A DNA stretch of 64,000 nucleotides from Palsa-513 sp036510225 (GTDB lineage: Bacteria > Actinomycetota > Thermoleophilia > Solirubrobacterales > Solirubrobacteraceae), in contig DATCEH010000125.1 in assembly GCA_036510225.1 (NCBI GenBank), forward strand, positions 182,056 through 246,055, given 5' to 3'. Positions 1 through 13,044 of the stretch are shown here, in pieces (within the stretch, counting starts at the first letter, position 1; each line of letters begins with the position of its first letter). The notes below the pieces were generated by a model. It was not told where the DNA came from, searched no databases, and saw nothing but the letters and a program-made list of their open reading frames with translations. The translations under genes and the position numbers were made by a program.

Positions 1-115
1 CAGCCGACCTACGAGCGCCGCCCACTTGACAGTCGCTCGGTCCCTCGCGGGACGCTCTCGACAGCGACTCCACACGCTGTCCCCCCCACGTGCGAGCATA
101 GCCCGGTCTATCCCC

Positions 116-124
116 GTATCCACA
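116..124 (+). promoter_or_regulatory. Candidate DnaA box upstream of dnaN
   Basis: The nonamer GTATCCACA differs from the TTATCCACA consensus only at the first base. It lies 37 bases before the dnaN start. In most bacteria dnaA precedes dnaN and DnaA boxes cluster between them, so this could be the edge of oriC or an autoregulatory site. Only one good box is visible in the 160 bases present. A TTGACA hexamer at 26-31 has no convincing -10 partner. Confidence 0.4.
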
Positions 125-160
125 GCTTCTGAGACTTCTACTCCGAGCAGTCAGGCATCA

Positions 161-1270
161 GTGAAAATCTCCCTTTCGACAGCGGCGTTTCTGCGGCACC
201 TGCAGACGGCCTCCCGCGTCGCCTCGACACGCAGCGCGATCCAGGCGCTCTCAGGGATCAAGATCGCGGCTAGCGCGGATGGCGTCGAGATGCTCGCGAC
301 CGACATGGAGATGGGCCTGCGCCTGACCCTCGACGCCGAGGTCAAGCGCCCGGGCCAGGTCGTCCTCCCGGCTCGCCTGATGCTCGACGTCGCCCGCGCG
401 CTTCCCGGTGCCGAGGTCTCGCTGGAGCTGCGCGACGCAGAGCAGGATGTCGAGATCGTCTCGGGCCCGACCACCTTTCACATCCGCACGCTCCGAGCAG
501 ACGACTTCCCGCCACTGCCGGAGCTTGCCGGCGACGCCGACGTCACGGTGCCCGCCACGGCCTTCATCGAGACGATCGCCAAGGTCGCCCGGTCGGCGTC
601 GCGCGATGAGACCAGACCGATTCTCACCGGGATCCTCGTCTCCGCCTCGGCCTCCGAGCTGCGCATGGTCGCGACGGACTCCTACCGTCTCAGCGTCAAG
701 GAGACGGTCCTCGACGAACCACTCGCTCGGCCGTTCGAGGCCAACGTCCCGGCTCGCGCGCTCCAGGAGCTGGTGCGGATCGCCGGGCAGGTCGAGCTCC
801 AAACGCTCACGGTGAGCCCCCGGCAGAACCAGATCGTGTTCAGCTTCGACGGCGTCGTGCTGTCGTCGCGGCTGATCGATGGTCAGTTCCCGAACTATCG
901 CCAGCTCCTGCCCGAGCGCTCAGAGCACGAACTCCGCTTGGCGCGCGAGGAGCTGACCGACGTCGTCCGCCGGATCAGCCTGCTCGCCCAGAAGAACGCC
1001 CCCGTGCGCCTGGCCTTCGCGCCGGGTGAGGTGACCGTCTCGGCCCGGACCCCGGACGTCGGCGAGGCCAGCGAAGCCCTACCGGTCCCGTTCCAGGGCG
1101 AGCCGTTCGACATCGGCTTCAACCCCGACTTCCTCCGCGACGGGCTCGAGAGCGTCGAGTCCGACGAGCTGATCCTGAAGCTCACCAGCCCGCTCCGCCC
1201 CGGCCTGATCGAGTCGGCCGACGGAAGTGGCTTCGTCTACCTGGTCATGCCGATCAGGTTGAACGTCTGA
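161..1270 (+). CDS. dnaN: DNA polymerase III beta subunit (sliding clamp)
   Basis: This encodes the ring-shaped processivity clamp that tethers DNA polymerase III to DNA. The GTG at 161 (VKISLSTAAFL) was chosen because it aligns with clamp N-termini and gives 369 residues, close to the usual length (E. coli 366). An upstream in-frame ATG at 26 would add 45 Ser/Arg-rich residues unlike any clamp. Recognisable clamp features are the LMLDVARALP and RPILTGILV stretches, SSRLIDGQFPNY, and the C-terminal VYLVMPIRL. recF follows after 12 bases, which is the conserved dnaN-recF arrangement; dnaA is expected just outside the left edge. Confidence 0.97.
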   Translation: MKISLSTAAFLRHLQTASRVASTRSAIQALSGIKIAASADGVEMLATDMEMGLRLTLDAEVKRPGQVVLPARLMLDVARALPGAEVSLELRDAEQDVEIVSGPTTFHIRTLRADDFPPLPELAGDADVTVPATAFIETIAKVARSASRDETRPILTGILVSASASELRMVATDSYRLSVKETVLDEPLARPFEANVPARALQELVRIAGQVELQTLTVSPRQNQIVFSFDGVVLSSRLIDGQFPNYRQLLPERSEHELRLAREELTDVVRRISLLAQKNAPVRLAFAPGEVTVSARTPDVGEASEALPVPFQGEPFDIGFNPDFLRDGLESVESDELILKLTSPLRPGLIESADGSGFVYLVMPIRLNV

Positions 1271-1282
1271 GCGCAGCGGGAA

Positions 1283-2386
1283 ATGCGCGTCGAGCGCCTG
1301 CAGCTGCGCGACTTCCGATCCTACGAGAACGCAGCCGTCACGCTGGGTCCCGGGCTGACGGTGATCCACGGGCCAAACGGCGCCGGCAAGACGAACCTGC
1401 TCGAGGCGCTCTACTTCGGCTGCACCGCGCGCTCCTGTCGGACGACCAACGAGCGGGAGGTCGTCCGCTTCGGGGCGCCGGCGGCGCGAGTCGTCGTCGA
1501 CGGTTGCGACCGGGACGGCGGCCACCAGCTGACGGTCGGATTCGAGCCGGGCGAGCCGAAGCGGATAACCGCCGACGGGGCCCCGGTGCAGCGACTGCTC
1601 GACGCCCCCCACCGTCCGCTGATCTGCGTCTTCCTACCGGATCGCCTCGAGCTCGTGAAGGGGCCACCAGGTCTGCGGCGGGCCCACCTCGACCAGGTGG
1701 TGGCCGGCCTCTGGCCCGCCCGGTCGGCGACCCGCAGGGCCTACGCGCAGGCGCTCGTGCAGCGAAACGCCCTGATCTCGAGGGTCCGATCGGGAGCGTC
1801 CGGCCGTGACGCGATCGCCGCGTGGGATCTCGAGCTCGCGACCCACGGCGTCGCGCTGCGCGATGACCGCGCGGCCGCGACGGCCGCGATCGCGGACCGC
1901 TTCGAGCGCCACGCGGAGGGCCTTGGCCTGGGTGGCCCGGCGACCGTCTCGTACCGGCCGCGGACGCGGGCCGCAACGGCCGCGGAGCTGGCCTCCGAGC
2001 TGGCCGATCGCCTCCCGCTGGACCTCGACCGCGGGTTCACGGGCCATGGGCCGCACCGGGACGACCTGCTCCTGCGCGGCGAGGGACGCGAGCTGCGGGT
2101 GTATGGGTCCCAGGGGCAGCAGCGCCTGGCCCTGCTCGCGCTGTTGCTCGCCGAGCGCGACGCCCTTGCCGCCGAGCGAGCCCGCCCGCCGCTCGTCCTG
2201 CTCGACGACGTGATGAGCGAGCTCGACCACGATCGCCGCGAGCGCCTGGCTGACGAGCTGCGGGCCGGCGGGCAGGCGGTCATCACCACGACCGACCTCG
2301 ACCATGTCCCGGGGGCCCGGGGCGGGAAGGTCGCCCGCGTGGCCGTCACGCGGGGCTCCGTCCTCTGCGAGGCCGTCGCGGCTTGA
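1283..2386 (+). CDS. recF: DNA replication and repair protein RecF
   Basis: This is a 367-residue SMC-like ATPase that binds gapped DNA and helps load RecA during recombinational repair. The N-terminus MRVERLQLRDFRSY is typical. The Walker A motif GPNGAGKT is at residues 30-37, the signature-like YGSQGQQRLALLAL lies near residue 275, and the Walker B region is LVLLDDVMSELD. Length and order match the family. The stop overlaps the TTG start of the next gene (bases 2383-2386), implying translational coupling with the DciA-like gene, as in other actinobacteria. Confidence 0.97.
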   Translation: MRVERLQLRDFRSYENAAVTLGPGLTVIHGPNGAGKTNLLEALYFGCTARSCRTTNEREVVRFGAPAARVVVDGCDRDGGHQLTVGFEPGEPKRITADGAPVQRLLDAPHRPLICVFLPDRLELVKGPPGLRRAHLDQVVAGLWPARSATRRAYAQALVQRNALISRVRSGASGRDAIAAWDLELATHGVALRDDRAAATAAIADRFERHAEGLGLGGPATVSYRPRTRAATAAELASELADRLPLDLDRGFTGHGPHRDDLLLRGEGRELRVYGSQGQQRLALLALLLAERDALAAERARPPLVLLDDVMSELDHDRRERLADELRAGGQAVITTTDLDHVPGARGGKVARVAVTRGSVLCEAVAA

Positions 2387-2718
2387 GCCGGCGAGCGCCC
2401 CGCCCGGTCGGTCCGGCCCTCGACGCGCTCCTCGCCAGAATCGCGCCGGCAACCACGCTCGCTCGCGTGCAGGCCGTCTGGGCGTCCGCCGCCGGCCCGG
2501 TGGTCGCCGCCCATGGTGTGCCGGCGCGTGAGCGGGACGGCGTCCTGAGCGTCGCCTGCGACGAGGCGGTCTGGGCGGCCGAGATCGACCTGATGGGCCC
2601 GGAGCTCGTGAGCGCGATCAACGCTGCGCTCGGCAGCGACGTGCTCCGAGGCCTGACCTGCCGCGCGGACGCCGCCGCCGCAACCAGGCGAGGTCGGGCG
2701 CGGCGCAGGAGCCGCTGA
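2383..2718 (+). CDS. DciA-like protein (DUF721)
   Basis: This 111-residue protein has the DUF721 layout: VWASAAGPVVAAHGVP, then a strand-rich DGVLSVACDEAVWAAEID and a helical end, with a basic Arg-rich tail. DUF721 proteins that sit between recF and gyrB include DciA, the ancestral loader of the replicative helicase; that role is inferred here from family and position. The TTG start overlaps the recF stop. No other start gives a sensible N-terminus. The expected next gene, gyrB, is displaced by a methyltransferase on the opposite strand. Confidence 0.85.
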   Translation: MSRRAPRPVGPALDALLARIAPATTLARVQAVWASAAGPVVAAHGVPARERDGVLSVACDEAVWAAEIDLMGPELVSAINAALGSDVLRGLTCRADAAAATRRGRARRRSR

Positions 2719-2742
2719 GACGCGTCGAACCGCCCGGAGCGG

Positions 2743-3528
2743 TCAGGGCGCGGTGCGTAGGATCATTCGCGCCGCGTGGGTCAGCGCGAACGGCTCGTAG
2801 TAGAGCGACTGGCGGGGCGAGGCGTAGGCCGCCGAGCGGTGGTCGTCGGTGAGGATCAGGCCAAGGCCGCCCCAGGCCTGGTTGCGGACCGGTCCCGTCC
2901 GGTAGATGTAGCCGGGGACGAAGTCGAGCTCGAAGTAGACGACCTTCTCGAAGGCCTCGGGCCGGACGCTCTCGATGCCCGCCCGCACCTCTGCATTCAT
3001 CGTGTCGTGCAGGAGGATCGCGCTGCGGCGGGTCGCGTTTGACCGCAGCGTCGTCTCGAGGTCGCCGGCGACGCCGGCATACGAATGATCCCCGTCGACG
3101 AGCACGAAGTCGACGTCGAGCTTCCGCTCGACAAAGCTCTCCAGGAGCGGCCCGAGCAGGTCGGCGCTCGCCCCCGTGTGGAGCTCCACGTGGCCGGGAA
3201 GCTCACGGCTCAGGGGTTCGTGCGTCAGGTCGAGGCTGTGCACCTCGGCGCTGTGCGCGGCGATCCGCGCGAGGCTTCCGCCCTCCGCGGTGCCGATCTC
3301 GACCGCCAGCCGTGGCCGCACCTGCGCCAGCACGCCCTCTAGCGCCGCTCGTTCGCCGAAGGACATCTGCCACGTGCCATCGGCGGTCAGCCCGACGGGC
3401 CCGACGTCGAGTGCCCACGGCCGATTGACGCCCTCGGGGCTCGGCCCGTAAGGGGTGTTGCGCTCGAAGGCGAGGGGGTCGGCCACGGGTGTCTGGATCG
3501 CTTTCGTCCCGGCGGAATCTCCGCCCAC
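2743..3528 (-). CDS. Class I SAM-dependent methyltransferase
   Basis: This is a 261-residue methyltransferase of the Methyltransf_24 / cephalosporin-hydroxylase-like type. The SAM-binding motif I is AVEIGTAEGGSL, and the post-motif region VLVDGDHSYAGVAGDLE is characteristic of the family, which often acts on sugars or small molecules in surface-glycan loci. The first ~60 residues look like a linker. It is transcribed against the dnaN-gyrA block and its 3' end is 24 bases from the dciA-like stop. The substrate cannot be told from sequence. Placement between replication genes suggests it was inserted there. Confidence 0.8.
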   Translation of the reverse strand: MGGDSAGTKAIQTPVADPLAFERNTPYGPSPEGVNRPWALDVGPVGLTADGTWQMSFGERAALEGVLAQVRPRLAVEIGTAEGGSLARIAAHSAEVHSLDLTHEPLSRELPGHVELHTGASADLLGPLLESFVERKLDVDFVLVDGDHSYAGVAGDLETTLRSNATRRSAILLHDTMNAEVRAGIESVRPEAFEKVVYFELDFVPGYIYRTGPVRNQAWGGLGLILTDDHRSAAYASPRQSLYYEPFALTHAARMILRTAP

Positions 3529-3776
3529 GTCTCCCCCTGCTCGGGAGGTCGCGACCAGCCTACCGTCAGCGGGGCGGGCGGCGCCACGGGCGCCGAGCGC
3601 AAGCGCCGACCCCGCCGCCAGGGCCTTGCCGCGGGCGCTTGGCGGCGGGCCGGCCGGCGCGCCCGGTCTGGGACTCCGACGTGCTGCGAAAAGTGGCTCA
3701 TTAGCAGGGCTTTACGAGATCCGCCGGGCGGCCGCCGGGGGACCCGCTGTGGTAACATGGGGGACTTAGGAAGACC

Positions 3777-3814
3777 CGCCCCGGCCTGGCGTCAGCCCGA
3801 CTCCGACCGGGGCG
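3777..3814. promoter_or_regulatory. Inverted repeat in the gyrB leader
   Basis: The 308 bases between the methyltransferase start and gyrB contain no gene. A perfect 8-base inverted repeat, CGCCCCGG (3777-3784) and CCGGGGCG (3807-3814), sits 23 bases before the gyrB start. A -10-like TAACAT at 3753-3758 has no recognisable -35. The hairpin could be part of the 5' UTR and influence gyrB expression, but the function is unproven. The ribosome binding site GGAGG is at 3828-3832, four bases before the TTG start. Confidence 0.35.
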
Positions 3815-3836
3815 TTCTCATGTAATCGGAGGATCA

Positions 3837-7967
<4,131 letters not shown>

Positions 7968-7984
7968 GGAGAAGGTGATCACGC

Positions 7985-10537
7985 ATGGCAACTGAGATTC
8001 TGAGCGGCGGCAACGTCGAGCCGCGGGCGCTCGAGGACGAGATGCGCTCGGCCTACCTCGACTACGCGATGTCGGTGATCATCGGCCGCGCGCTGCCCGA
8101 CGTCCGCGACGGCCTCAAGCCGGTCCACCGCCGAGTCCTGTTCGGGATGAGCGAGCTCGGCCTCGGTCCGACGCGCAGCTACGCGAAGTGCGCACGAATC
8201 GTCGGCGAGGTGATGGGCAACTACCACCCGCACGGCGACTCCGCGATCTACGACGCCCTCGTGCGTCTGGCCCAGGACTTCTCGATGCGCTACCCGCTCG
8301 TCGACGGTCAGGGCAACTTCGGCTCGGTCGACGACGATCCTGCTGCCGCCATGAGATACACCGAGGCCCGGCTCGACCGCCTGGCAACGGAGATGCTGCG
8401 CGACCTCGACATGGACACGGTCGACTTCGTGCCCAACTACGACGGGCGCAAACAGGAGCCGACGGTGCTGCCGGCGCGCTTCCCGAACCTGCTCGTCAAC
8501 GGGTCCTCGGGGATCGCGGTCGGGATGGCGACGAACATCCCGCCGCACAACCTGCGGGAGGTGGTCGCCGCGACGATCGCCTACATCGACAACCCGGCGA
8601 TCGACGTCGAGGGGCTGGCCCGCTTCGTCAAGGGGCCCGACTTCCCGACCGGCGGGATCATCCTCGGCCGCTCGGGGATCCGCGACGCCTACGAGACCGG
8701 GCGCGGCCGCGTCCGTGTGCAGGCACGCGCGCACGTCGAGCCGCTCAAGCAGGGCAAGGAGGCGATCATCGTCACCGAGCTGCCGTTCATGGTCAAGAAG
8801 GGCGGCGACGGCGGGCTGATCCAGAAGATCGCGGCGCTCGTCCACGAGAAGAAGATCTCCGAGATCTCCGACCTGCGCGACGAGTCCGACAAGCGGGGCA
8901 TGCGCCTGGTGATCGAGCTCAAGCGGGACGCCCTGCCGAAGGTCGTGCTCAACAAGCTCTACAAGCACACGTCGATGCAGGCGACGTTCGGCGTGAACAT
9001 GGTCGCCCTCGTCGACGGTGTGCCGAAGACGCTCTCGCTCCGCGAGGTGATCCACCACTACGTGGTCCACCAGCGCGAGGTGATCGTCCGCCGGACCAAG
9101 CACGAGCTCGCCCAGCGGGAGGCTCGCGCACACATTCTCGAGGGCCTGCTGATCGCGCTCGAGCACCTCGACGCCGTGATCGCGCTGATCCGCTCGTCGC
9201 CCGACCGGGAGACGGCCCGCGGCGAGCTGGTCGCCCAGTTCGAGCTCAGCGTGATCCAGGCGCAGGCGATCCTCGACCTGCGCCTCTCCCAGCTGACCGC
9301 GCTCGAGTCCGATCAGATCCGCCGGGAGCACGCCGACACGATGGAGCGGATCGGCGAGCTGCGGGCGATCCTCGGCGACGAGATGGAGGTCCTCTCGATC
9401 ATCAAGGAGGAGCTCACCGAGATCTCCGAGCGCTTCGGCGACGAGCGCCGGACCGAGATCTCGGCGTCCGACGACGAGATCGACATCGAGGACCTGATCG
9501 CCGACCAGCAGATGGTGATCGCGATCACACGCTCGGGCTACATCAAGTCGCTGCCACTCGTGACCTATCGCCAGCAGCACCGCGGCGGGCGGGGGGTGAC
9601 CGGGATGGACATGAAGGACGGCGACTTCATCGAGCACCTGTTCATCTCCTCGACCCACGACTACCTGCTGTTCTTCACCAACCGGGGCAAGGTCTACCGC
9701 TCGAAGGTCTACGAGCTGCCAGAGGCCTCGCGTACCGCCAAGGGGCGGGCCCTCGTGAACATCCTGCCGCTCCGCGATGGCGAGCGGGTCCAGTCGGTCC
9801 TGGCGACGCGCGACTACAACGAGGGCGCCTTCCTCGTCTTCGCGACGCGCCAGGGAATCGTCAAGAAGACGGCCTTCGGCGCCTACAACACGCCGATCAA
9901 CGCCGACGGCATCATCGCGATCAACATCCGCCCGGACGACGAGCTCGTGGCCGTCCGCAGGACCTCGGGGGACGACGACATCCTGATGGTCTCCCGGTCC
10001 GGTCAGGCCGCCCGCTTCCACGAGTCGCAGGTCCGTCCGATGGGCCGCGACACCTCGGGGATGAAGGGCATGAACGTCTCGCACAAGGGCAACCACCTGC
10101 TCGCGATGGACGTCGCCCGCGACGAGCAGGAACTGCTCGTGGTCACCGAGAACGGCTATGGCAAGCGCACGGCGCTGGCCGACTACCCGCGCAAGGGCCG
10201 CGGAACGATGGGCGTCAAGACGATCGCCCTGACCGAGAGCAAGGGCGCCCTCGCCGGCGCCCTGGTCGTCCGCGAGCACGAGGATCTCGTCTTCATCTCG
10301 CACTCAGGCATGGTCCAGAGGACCTCGGTCCGCGGGATCAACCGCTACGGCAGGGGCTCACAGGGCGTGCGCGTGATGAACCTCAAGGAGGACGACACCG
10401 TCAGCGCGATCGCCCTCGTGGCCGAGTCATCCGCGGAGACCGAGGACGGCGAACCGCTCGACGGAGTGGAGCCCGTCGGCCCCGACGCGCCCGAGAGCGC
10501 GTCGCCCGAGGTCGAGACCGATCCAGCGCCGGAGTAG
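7985..10537 (+). CDS. gyrA: DNA gyrase subunit A
   Basis: This is the 850-residue DNA cleavage and reunion subunit of gyrase. The catalytic tyrosine is Tyr125, in AMRYTEARL; E. coli uses Tyr122. The quinolone-region motif HPHGDSAIYDALVR precedes it. The C-terminal DNA-wrapping beta-pinwheel includes a GyrA-box-like QQHRGGRGVTG and blades such as YPRKGRGTMGVKT. The acidic tail after about residue 810 is common in the family. GGAGAAGG lies upstream of the ATG. It is probably cotranscribed with gyrB (17-base gap). There is no intein at the mycobacterial GyrA site. Confidence 0.97.
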   Translation: MATEILSGGNVEPRALEDEMRSAYLDYAMSVIIGRALPDVRDGLKPVHRRVLFGMSELGLGPTRSYAKCARIVGEVMGNYHPHGDSAIYDALVRLAQDFSMRYPLVDGQGNFGSVDDDPAAAMRYTEARLDRLATEMLRDLDMDTVDFVPNYDGRKQEPTVLPARFPNLLVNGSSGIAVGMATNIPPHNLREVVAATIAYIDNPAIDVEGLARFVKGPDFPTGGIILGRSGIRDAYETGRGRVRVQARAHVEPLKQGKEAIIVTELPFMVKKGGDGGLIQKIAALVHEKKISEISDLRDESDKRGMRLVIELKRDALPKVVLNKLYKHTSMQATFGVNMVALVDGVPKTLSLREVIHHYVVHQREVIVRRTKHELAQREARAHILEGLLIALEHLDAVIALIRSSPDRETARGELVAQFELSVIQAQAILDLRLSQLTALESDQIRREHADTMERIGELRAILGDEMEVLSIIKEELTEISERFGDERRTEISASDDEIDIEDLIADQQMVIAITRSGYIKSLPLVTYRQQHRGGRGVTGMDMKDGDFIEHLFISSTHDYLLFFTNRGKVYRSKVYELPEASRTAKGRALVNILPLRDGERVQSVLATRDYNEGAFLVFATRQGIVKKTAFGAYNTPINADGIIAINIRPDDELVAVRRTSGDDDILMVSRSGQAARFHESQVRPMGRDTSGMKGMNVSHKGNHLLAMDVARDEQELLVVTENGYGKRTALADYPRKGRGTMGVKTIALTESKGALAGALVVREHEDLVFISHSGMVQRTSVRGINRYGRGSQGVRVMNLKEDDTVSAIALVAESSAETEDGEPLDGVEPVGPDAPESASPEVETDPAPE

Positions 10538-10597
10538 GACCGTGGGCGGGCCGCCGGGCGCCACAGGGTGGGCCCGGGCCCGCGGGTAGGCGCTCGA

Positions 10598-11797
10598 ATG
10601 GGCACGGAAGACCTCGCGGCGGACGAGCTCGACCCGCCGGGCGCGGGCCGTCGGCGAGGGGTGCTCGCGATGACCCTGGTCGTCCGCGACGAGGAGGACA
10701 TCCTCGAGGCGAACCTCCGCTACCACCTCGCCCAGGGCGTCGACTTCGTCTACGCGATCGATCACAACTCGACCGACGGGACGCCGGACATCCTGCGCAG
10801 CTTCGAGCAGATGGGCGTCCTGCGGATGTCGCGCGAGGACGGCGACGTCCACGACCAGGCGCCGCGGGTCACACGCCTCGCCCGGCTCGCGTACGAGGAG
10901 CTGGGGGCGGATTGGGTGATCAACAACGACGCCGACGAGTTCTGGTGGCCGGCGCTCGGGGACCTCAAGGACGTGCTCTGCGCGGTTCCGGCGCCGTTCG
11001 GGGTCGTTGTCGCCCGCCGCCACGACTTCCTCCCGCGGCCCGACGCCGGCGAGCCGTTCCATCAGCGGATGATCTGGCGCCACGTCGCGTCCAGGACGCC
11101 GACCGGCGGCGAACTCGGCCCCAAGGTCGCCCACCGCGGCTTGGCGGACGTCGTCGTCGCACCGGGCAATCACGAGATCTACGAGCCGCTCCTCAGCGCC
11201 GCGCCGCCGCTCCCACTAATCGAGGTGCTCCACTTCCCGGCCCGCACGTACGAGCAGTTCGCGCGCAAGACGCTCAACACCGGCCGCGGGTACGAGCTGC
11301 TCCCGGGTCGCGGAAGCGGGACCGGCATCGACCAGCTGGAGCTTCTCAAGCTGTTGCGGGCCGGTGAGCTGCGCGCGTACTACGACAACTGGGTGGCCCC
11401 GGGCGAGGAGCTCGAGCGCAGGGTCCACGCGGGGACGATCGTCGAGGATCCACGCCTGCGCGACTTCCTCGCTGAGCTCGAACCCCGCGCGGCTGCTCAT
11501 GACCCGGAGCAGGTCCGCGACGTCGTACGCCGCGCCCTCGAGCTCGGCGCGGCCCTGACCGAGGCGCAGTCCGCCGCGGACGAGCTGAGGCGCGAGACGG
11601 CGCGGATCGCGACGGCGCGCGAGGTCGACCTCGGAGAGCTCGCCGACCTGAGGCGGGGCACCACTGCGCTTGAGGCGCTCGTCGCGGCGCGCGAGGTCGA
11701 GATCGAGGCTCTCGCGAGCGCGCTCGAGTTGGTTCGCAACAGCCGGCTGATGCGCTCCACCCGCGCGATCCGCCGGCTCTACTACAGGCTCCGCTAG
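10598..11797 (+). CDS. Glycosyltransferase family 2-like protein
   Basis: This 399-residue protein resembles the Glyco_tranf_2_4 group: AMTLVVRDEEDILEANLRYH near the N-terminus, DHNSTDGTPDIL, and the DxD-type NNDADEFWWP that would bind metal and nucleotide sugar. The C-terminal third is helical and likely coiled coil (Glu/Ala/Arg-rich), ending in basic residues. ATG 10598 is preferred over an in-frame GTG at 10568, which lacks family similarity. It opens the first polysaccharide locus, 60 bases after gyrA. The acceptor and donor are unknown. Confidence 0.82.
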   Translation: MGTEDLAADELDPPGAGRRRGVLAMTLVVRDEEDILEANLRYHLAQGVDFVYAIDHNSTDGTPDILRSFEQMGVLRMSREDGDVHDQAPRVTRLARLAYEELGADWVINNDADEFWWPALGDLKDVLCAVPAPFGVVVARRHDFLPRPDAGEPFHQRMIWRHVASRTPTGGELGPKVAHRGLADVVVAPGNHEIYEPLLSAAPPLPLIEVLHFPARTYEQFARKTLNTGRGYELLPGRGSGTGIDQLELLKLLRAGELRAYYDNWVAPGEELERRVHAGTIVEDPRLRDFLAELEPRAAAHDPEQVRDVVRRALELGAALTEAQSAADELRRETARIATAREVDLGELADLRRGTTALEALVAAREVEIEALASALELVRNSRLMRSTRAIRRLYYRLR

Positions 11798-11833
11798 CGC
11801 TTGCGGCGCTCGCTTGGCCGTAACATTGCGCGC

Positions 11834-12904
11834 GTGCTGAGTGTCCGCTCGCGCCGGCTCCTGCCCTGCGGGCTCGCGGTGATCGCCGTTCTCTGCTTTG
11901 CGGCACCGCAGCCGGCCGTGGCAATGCAGAAGGCGATCTGGGGCCCGGCGGTCCACGATGGCGTCAGCCTCTTTCCGACGTATCGACAACTCGGGGTGAC
12001 GATCTACGAAGACGACCTCGATTGGAATCTGGTCGCGCCCACCCGTCCGCAGACGCCCACCGATCCCAGTGATCCCGCCTACCACTGGCCGAGCGAGGTC
12101 ACCAGCGCGGTCGCACAGGCGGCGCGCTACCACATCAGCGTGACCCTCCAGCTCCGCAACACCCCTGGGTGGGCCAACGCCGGCAAGGCGTCCAACTGGG
12201 CGCCGATCAACCCCAAGGACTTCGCGGCGTTCGCCACGGCCGCGGCGCATCGCTACCCCGGCGTACACCTCTGGATGATCTGGGGAGAGCCCTCGCGGCA
12301 ACCGAACTTCATGCCCCTCGTCCCGGCTCGTCCCGGCGCCAGGTTGGATGCCGCGCAGCAGCAGGCGCCGCACATCTACGCACAGCTCCTCGACGCGGCA
12401 TACGGCGCGCTGAAGAAGGTCAGCGCGAAGAACATCGTGATCGGCGGTTGTACATATACGACCGGCGACATCGACACCCTGCAGTGGATCGAGAACATGC
12501 GCCTTCCGGACGGTCGGCCACCCCGTCTCGACCTCTACGCCCACAACCCGTTCAGCTTTCGCGAACCGAACTTCGCAAACCCACCGTCGCCGCAGGCGAA
12601 CGTCGACTTCTCCGACCTCAAGCGGCTCGAAGCAGACCTCAACCGCCATCTGCGGCCGGGCTTGAAGCTGTTCCTCTCCGAGTGGACTGTCCCGACCGCG
12701 ATCGATCAGGAATTCAACTTCTTCGTCAAGCCGTCCGTCCAGGCACAGTGGATCACGGATGCCCTGAGCCTCGCGCGTGCGGATCCGCAGATCTATGCGC
12801 TCGGCTGGATTCACCTGTACGACGCGGGGCCCGTCACCTACGGCGGTCTCATTGAAGCCGACGGACGGCACAAGCCCGGCTTTGCCGCGTGGGCGAAGGG
12901 CTGA
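11834..12904 (+). CDS. Secreted glycoside hydrolase, clan GH-A-like
   Basis: This encodes a secreted TIM-barrel glycosidase of the GH5/GH39-like clan. A signal peptide is clear: basic RSRR, hydrophobic LAVIAVLCFAA, then PAVA before the mature MQKAIWGP. The putative acid/base is Glu in LWMIWGEPS and the nucleophile is Glu in KLFLSEWTVP, both at the ends of beta strands 4 and 7 as in the clan. The GTG at 11834 gives a normal signal peptide; a TTG at 11801 would add 11 residues. Within a glycan-synthesis locus such enzymes usually trim or release polymer. Exact substrate unknown. Confidence 0.75.
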   Translation: MLSVRSRRLLPCGLAVIAVLCFAAPQPAVAMQKAIWGPAVHDGVSLFPTYRQLGVTIYEDDLDWNLVAPTRPQTPTDPSDPAYHWPSEVTSAVAQAARYHISVTLQLRNTPGWANAGKASNWAPINPKDFAAFATAAAHRYPGVHLWMIWGEPSRQPNFMPLVPARPGARLDAAQQQAPHIYAQLLDAAYGALKKVSAKNIVIGGCTYTTGDIDTLQWIENMRLPDGRPPRLDLYAHNPFSFREPNFANPPSPQANVDFSDLKRLEADLNRHLRPGLKLFLSEWTVPTAIDQEFNFFVKPSVQAQWITDALSLARADPQIYALGWIHLYDAGPVTYGGLIEADGRHKPGFAAWAKG

Positions 12905-13044
12905 TCGTCTGACCGCGGGCCCGAGCTTCGCCGGATCCCCGAGACAACGTCAGGCGGGGCCGTGCTCGCCATACTCCTGCGGGTGTCATCGCTCGGCAAG
13001 TCCGCGTACAGCGCCCGACCCATGCTCCGTCGCACGCCGCTCGG

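Noticed and set aside
26..160. In-frame ATG at 26 extending dnaN by 45 residues, and TTGACA at 26-31 as its promoter
   Set aside because: The extra residues are Ser/Arg/Pro-rich and unlike any clamp; the hexamer has no -10 partner at 16-18 bases.
2729..2743. Hairpin ACCGC/GCGGT between the dciA-like gene and the methyltransferase
   Set aside because: Only five base pairs in GC-rich DNA; too weak to call a terminator.
7979..10303. A very long open frame on the minus strand opposite gyrA
   Set aside because: It is the antisense shadow of gyrA: low complexity, rich in Asp/Arg/Val/Leu with no recognisable domain, as expected from high-GC third-position bias.
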